44,867 nt of DNA, taken from positions 1-44,867 of the forward strand of contig NZ_SSNI01000046.1 of NCBI RefSeq assembly GCF_010015475.1, in the 5' to 3' direction. The stretch's first letter is position 1, and each line of letters begins with the position of its first letter. Below are positions 41,779-44,867 of this stretch, one piece after another. This DNA is from Pontibacter pamirensis. GTDB taxonomy: Bacteria; Bacteroidota; Bacteroidia; Cytophagales; Hymenobacteraceae. Both the position numbers and the translations under genes were made by a program. A model generated the notes under the pieces. The model had not been told where the DNA came from. It ran no database searches and was given only the letters and a program-made list of their open reading frames with translations.

Positions 41779-41820
41779 AGTGCCCGGCTAGGTTTGATCT
41801 TAGCCGGGCACTTTGTTTTT
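41779..41820 (+). terminator. Rho-independent terminator of the FKBP gene
   Basis: AGTGCCCGGCTA at 41779-41790 pairs with TAGCCGGGCACT at 41801-41812, followed by TTGTTTTT. Confidence 0.9.
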
Positions 41821-41829
41821 AGAAAAGCT

Positions 41830-42357
41830 TCATTCAAAATTTGTACTAGAAAGGTGCATCGTGTTCAGCCAACGGTAGGCCTCCTCCCGGTATAGCGCAT
41901 GGTGTATGATCAGAAAGTTGTTCTCATCCATCAGTTCATCACCATTCATCTCCCCCACCAGCCCACAGTAGAGCGTAACAGGTAAGACAATAGCTACAAA
42001 AACAGTTTCGCCTATCGTTCGAAGAATGTTGGGGAAAACAGTGGAAAACACCCAGCGCTGGTCGCTGCGTCTGATAGTACCCCGTTTATGGAAGTCCAGC
42101 AGCAACTTCTTTGGCTTGTGTATACGCACCTCCTCCATCAGAATATCGTAGCCTTTCCGGATTTCATCAGAACTGAGTTCACCCTCCCAGTTTACAACCA
42201 ATACTTGGTTTACTTTATCAAATGACACCTTAATTAAACTAGAAGCAGCGCTACTTTCAGGATCTGCGAGCAGCTCTGTTGAAGTACTTAGGGTGACAAT
42301 ACTAGCGGATAACATTGATTTGGAAGATCTCATGTCAACAAACAATGTGGGAATCAT
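41830..42357 (-). CDS. STAS-like small protein, family of unknown function (first of two flanking gdhA)
   Basis: 175 aa if started at 42357; starts at M9 (42333) or M15 (42315) are equally possible, since residues 1-35 are Ser-rich and probably not part of the core. The core has the small alpha/beta layout of this Hymenobacteraceae group: IKVSFDKVNQVLVVNWEGELS, then KPKKLLLDFHKRGTI, an RWVFSTVFP helix, VAIVLP strand and a terminal ALYREEAYRWLN. These proteins resemble SpoIIAA/STAS-type folds; partners and role are unknown. The nearby protein at 44087 shares the layout, including the final EA-WL motif. It diverges from gdhA and converges on the FKBP gene. Confidence 0.65.
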   Translation of the reverse strand: MIPTLFVDMRSSKSMLSASIVTLSTSTELLADPESSAASSLIKVSFDKVNQVLVVNWEGELSSDEIRKGYDILMEEVRIHKPKKLLLDFHKRGTIRRSDQRWVFSTVFPNILRTIGETVFVAIVLPVTLYCGLVGEMNGDELMDENNFLIIHHALYREEAYRWLNTMHLSSTNFE

Positions 42358-42627
42358 AGGAAATAATACAGAACATTATTGCAACGCCGGACATAATGAT
42401 ATTGTTATAATTATTCTTTCAAAGATGCGATTATAAGCTCAATAAAACAAGTGAATTGAATATATATTTTATTTAATATTAGTATAGTTATCTTGCACCC
42501 TGACCAGCAGCATTAAAAAAAAACCAGCTTATGCTGCAATAGGCCGAAAAGAAAGCAAAGCGAACAAAACCGGCTGGGAACCGTTTTAAAATCAACACAT
42601 GAACATCTAAAAAAAGAAAAAACTTGT
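42358..42627. other. Divergent spacer before gdhA
   Basis: Strongly AT-rich; it must carry both promoters. TATAGTTATCTTGC at about 42483 has partial promoter-like features. No RNA gene or ORF was seen. Confidence 0.4.
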
Positions 42628-44052
42628 ATGGCAAACGAACCTAACGAAGGCAAAAAGTTCTTAGATAGTGTACACCAGTTTTTCGATCAGGCGGCAAGCT
42701 ATTCGCGGCTTAGCCCCGGCATTCTGGCGCAAATAAAAGCTCCCAACAGCGTTTATAAAGTTTCCTTTCCTGTTGAAATTGAGGGCAAAATTGAAGTAAT
42801 AGAAGGTATACGGGTGCAGCACAGCCACCACAAACTGCCGTCTAAAGGAGGTATCCGTTATAGCATGCAGGTAGACGAAGACGAGGTAAAGGCTTTGGCG
42901 ACTCTTATGACTTTTAAGTGCGCTGTAGTGGATGTACCATTTGGCGGGGCCAAAGGTGGCGTGAAGATAAACCCTCGTACCAGTTCTGCCAAAACACTTG
43001 AAAGTGTTACCAGGCGCTATGCAACCGAGTTGATTAAGAAGAACCTGATAGGCCCGGGTATTGATGTACCGGCACCCGATTATGGTACGGGTAGCCGTGA
43101 GATGGCCTGGATCGCCGACACCTACCAAACCTTTAAGTACGGTGAAACCAGTGCCCTGGGCTGTGTGACAGGTAAGCCTGTAGGACAGGGAGGAATAAGA
43201 GGACGTGCTGAAGCAACAGGCCTTGGAGTTTACTACGGTATACGGGAGGCCTTGGGCGATTCAGAACTGCTGGAAGGTAAAGGCCTGAATGGTAACACCA
43301 TGGAAGGTAAACGCATTATTGTGCAGGGTTTGGGTAACGTAGGGTACCATGCAGCTTATTTCTGCCAGCAGGATGGCGGTGTGATTGTGGGTATAGCAGA
43401 ACGGGAGGGCGGTATTTACAATGAAAATGGAATTGATGTAAAAGAAGCATTTGCGCATAGAAGTGAGAACGGCTCTATTCTCAACTTTAAAGATTGCAAA
43501 AACATTACTGATTCTGCGGAGTTACTGGAAATGGAATGCGATATTCTGATTCCGGCAGCCCTTGAGAATGTGATTCACAGCGGCAATGCTGGTAGGGTAA
43601 AAGCTAAAATTGTGGCTGAAGGTGCCAACGGCCCGGTTACCCGCGAGGCAGAAGAGATACTGATTAAGAACGGTATTATTATTTTGCCGGATTTATATAT
43701 CAATGCAGGTGGTGTAACGGTATCTTATTTTGAGTGGTTGAAGAACCTGTCTAATGTACGCTTTGGCCGTATGGGTAAGCGTGCCGAAGAAGCCAGCTAC
43801 CTTCGTTTGGTAAATGCCATCGAAGCTTCATCAGGCAAGAGTATGACAGCAAAGGAGCGTGCGTTCCTGTCACAAGGCTCAGACGAAATCAGTTTAGTGC
43901 GCTCTGGTCTTGAAGACACCATGATCAACGCCTACCATGAGATTCGGGACGTGATGCAGCAAAAGAATATTCCGGATATGCGAACAGCGGCATTTCTGGC
44001 AGCTATCGAGAAAATCGGTGTAAGCTACGAATCACTGGGAATTTTCCCTTGA
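42628..44052 (+). CDS. gdhA: Glutamate dehydrogenase (Glu/Leu/Phe/Val family)
   Basis: 474 aa. The active-site K109 lies in PFGGAKGGVKINP (104-116), preceded by LPSKGGIRYSM. GPGIDVPAPDYGTGSREMAW is the substrate-domain loop. The cofactor fold has VQGLGNVGYHAAYF with an acidic residue at the end of the next strand (VGIAEREGG), which favours NAD over NADP. It reversibly deaminates glutamate to 2-oxoglutarate. The length is longer than the ~420-aa catabolic type, from an N-terminal extension of about 25 residues and small insertions. It stands alone, with a terminator overlapping the converging gene end. The start ATG at 42628 is preceded by an A-rich leader. Confidence 0.94.
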   Translation: MANEPNEGKKFLDSVHQFFDQAASYSRLSPGILAQIKAPNSVYKVSFPVEIEGKIEVIEGIRVQHSHHKLPSKGGIRYSMQVDEDEVKALATLMTFKCAVVDVPFGGAKGGVKINPRTSSAKTLESVTRRYATELIKKNLIGPGIDVPAPDYGTGSREMAWIADTYQTFKYGETSALGCVTGKPVGQGGIRGRAEATGLGVYYGIREALGDSELLEGKGLNGNTMEGKRIIVQGLGNVGYHAAYFCQQDGGVIVGIAEREGGIYNENGIDVKEAFAHRSENGSILNFKDCKNITDSAELLEMECDILIPAALENVIHSGNAGRVKAKIVAEGANGPVTREAEEILIKNGIIILPDLYINAGGVTVSYFEWLKNLSNVRFGRMGKRAEEASYLRLVNAIEASSGKSMTAKERAFLSQGSDEISLVRSGLEDTMINAYHEIRDVMQQKNIPDMRTAAFLAAIEKIGVSYESLGIFP

Positions 44053-44082
44053 TTTGATTTAGCTAAAGCCTCTTAAATATGT

Positions 44083-44127
44083 AAGGTCAGGATACAGTGG
44101 AAACAAACGCTAAGTCCTGGCCTTTTT
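44083..44127 (+). terminator. Terminator of gdhA, overlapping the converging gene end
   Basis: AAGGTCAGGA (44083-44092) pairs with TCCTGGCCTT (44115-44124) with one G-T wobble, followed by TTT. It overlaps the last codons of the minus-strand gene ending at 44087. Confidence 0.6.
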
Positions 44128-44533
44128 CTATGCTCTCCAGCCAGTGCAGCGCCTCCTGCTGATCTGTAAAATAGTTAAAGTAAACGTATGGGTGTGGTGA
44201 TAAGGCAGAAGGTATCTGGTAATTTGAAACGACGGCTTTGAAGTGCTCTTCAGAGAATATGACTGCAACGAAAAAGTCAGTTTTTAGCTTATTGAACGAT
44301 TTCTGATAATATTCTTGGCTTAACCAGGACTCCTGCTCCCTGGTGAGGGAGCCAATCGAGGTTAGATCAGTACAATATAACCTCACCACCGGGTTATCTA
44401 TAGAAAACTGTAAAACAGCACGATGTGCTTCAACAAACGAAGTATTGTCAGGTCTGTATAACCACTTAATAAACAAACAACTAACCTGGAATACGTATGA
44501 AATTTCAACACATGGCGTTTCAAATATCACCAT
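44087..44533 (-). CDS. STAS-like small protein, family of unknown function (second of two flanking gdhA)
   Basis: 148 aa, MVIFETPCVEISYVFQVSCL at the start. Layout: N-terminal beta hairpin (ISYVFQVSCLFIKWL), helix SFVEAHRAVLQF, strand PVVRLYCTDLTSI, helix SWLSQEYYQKSF, strand FFVAVIFSE and C-terminal QEALHWLESI. This is the same arrangement as the protein at 41830, though the two are far apart in sequence. No catalytic site or membrane part is visible. It converges on gdhA and ends 34 bp from it, within the gdhA terminator. Confidence 0.7.
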   Translation of the reverse strand: MVIFETPCVEISYVFQVSCLFIKWLYRPDNTSFVEAHRAVLQFSIDNPVVRLYCTDLTSIGSLTREQESWLSQEYYQKSFNKLKTDFFVAVIFSEEHFKAVVSNYQIPSALSPHPYVYFNYFTDQQEALHWLESIEKGQDLAFVSTVS

Positions 44534-44576
44534 TTTAATAGCACATTTTGGGTTAAAGATTCCGAAATCTACATAG

Positions 44577-44867
44577 TTATATTACAATATGCAAGCTTTT
44601 ATATATATGTCATAACTTCAAATACAAAAATGTGCATCTCCTCCTAAAATTGTACTGTTTCTCTCGAATTTCGATCTTTTTGCTGGTTTACTCCTTTTAA
44701 TTTATTGTCTGATTTGCTGCAATTTCAACTTCCTTACCTTAACACCATAGCCGTCAGGCTAAGGGTAAAGTATATCATTTGGCGATGGTTTTAGTAGCCC
44801 GTTTTTGTCTCTTCTTTTTTCTTTCCTGCCTATCCTGATTACCCTTCTGAGCACTTTCCAAAACCAC
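44577..44867. other. Right-edge region, possible C-terminus of a minus-strand gene
   Basis: Mostly AT-rich spacer. Two minus-strand frames enter from the right edge without a stop: one ends at 44759 (its last residues include RKEKRRDKNGLLKPSPNDIL), the other at 44775 (KKKRQKRATKTIAK). Both are Lys/Arg-rich, so either could be the tail of a gene outside the window; they cannot both be real. Nothing else was recognised. Confidence 0.3.

Overview
The window reads as a chromosome segment of a Bacteroidota bacterium of the Hymenobacteraceae type (Pontibacter-like). This is inference from gene content: a PrkA/DUF444/SpoVR set, fused IcmF mutase, fasciclin lipoprotein, TPR-PD40-OmpA protein and a ThrA-B-C pathway. 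It also rests on the near absence of Shine-Dalgarno sequences, TAnnTTTG-like promoter boxes, and dispersed palindromes of the 'TGTCATTTCGA...GAGAAATCTG' kind. No rRNA, tRNA, CRISPR array or prophage was found. The clearest mobile DNA is a truncated IS5-type transposase at the left edge.

Layout. 1-1506: IS5-family transposase N-terminus and an HNH endonuclease resembling phosphorothioate-DNA-dependent (type IV) restriction enzymes. 1627-3408: fasciclin lipoprotein, a conserved unknown and a small four-helix membrane protein. 3526-9020 (minus): the stress/sporulation-like set prkA, DUF444 (yeaH) and spoVR, separated by repeat-rich spacers. 9825-14637: small acidic protein, a secreted glutamine-amidotransferase-fold protein, a membrane metallophosphoesterase and an MFS transporter. 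14960-16905: an overlapping amidoligase/class I amidotransferase-like peptidase pair. 16915-21016 (minus): two aldo/keto reductases, a YjjX-type NTPase and an MscS channel. 21667-22953: citrate synthase. 23142-25734 (minus): queE and a TPR-PD40-OmpA protein.

25985-32601 is the threonine locus: an unannotated 47-codon Ile/Thr-rich leader peptide with a terminator-like hairpin, a monofunctional aspartate kinase, thrB and thrC (overlapping by 4 bp), a palindromic spacer, and bifunctional thrA. The genes cover aspartate phosphorylation, homoserine formation, homoserine phosphorylation and threonine synthesis; aspartate-semialdehyde dehydrogenase is not in the window. 32726-35526 (minus): folD and lepA. 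35730-36440: PAS-LuxR regulator. 36909-40295: IcmF. 40466-40934: two unannotated microproteins with one hydrophobic segment each. 41157-44533: FKBP isomerase, then a glutamate dehydrogenase flanked by two distant paralogues of a STAS-like family.

The points most worth follow-up are the Thr/Ile leader attenuator, the amidoligase-amidotransferase pair, the twin microproteins, the HNH enzyme beside the IS fragment, and several families of long, nearly perfect inverted repeats in spacers. Everything here is read by eye; no database search was possible.
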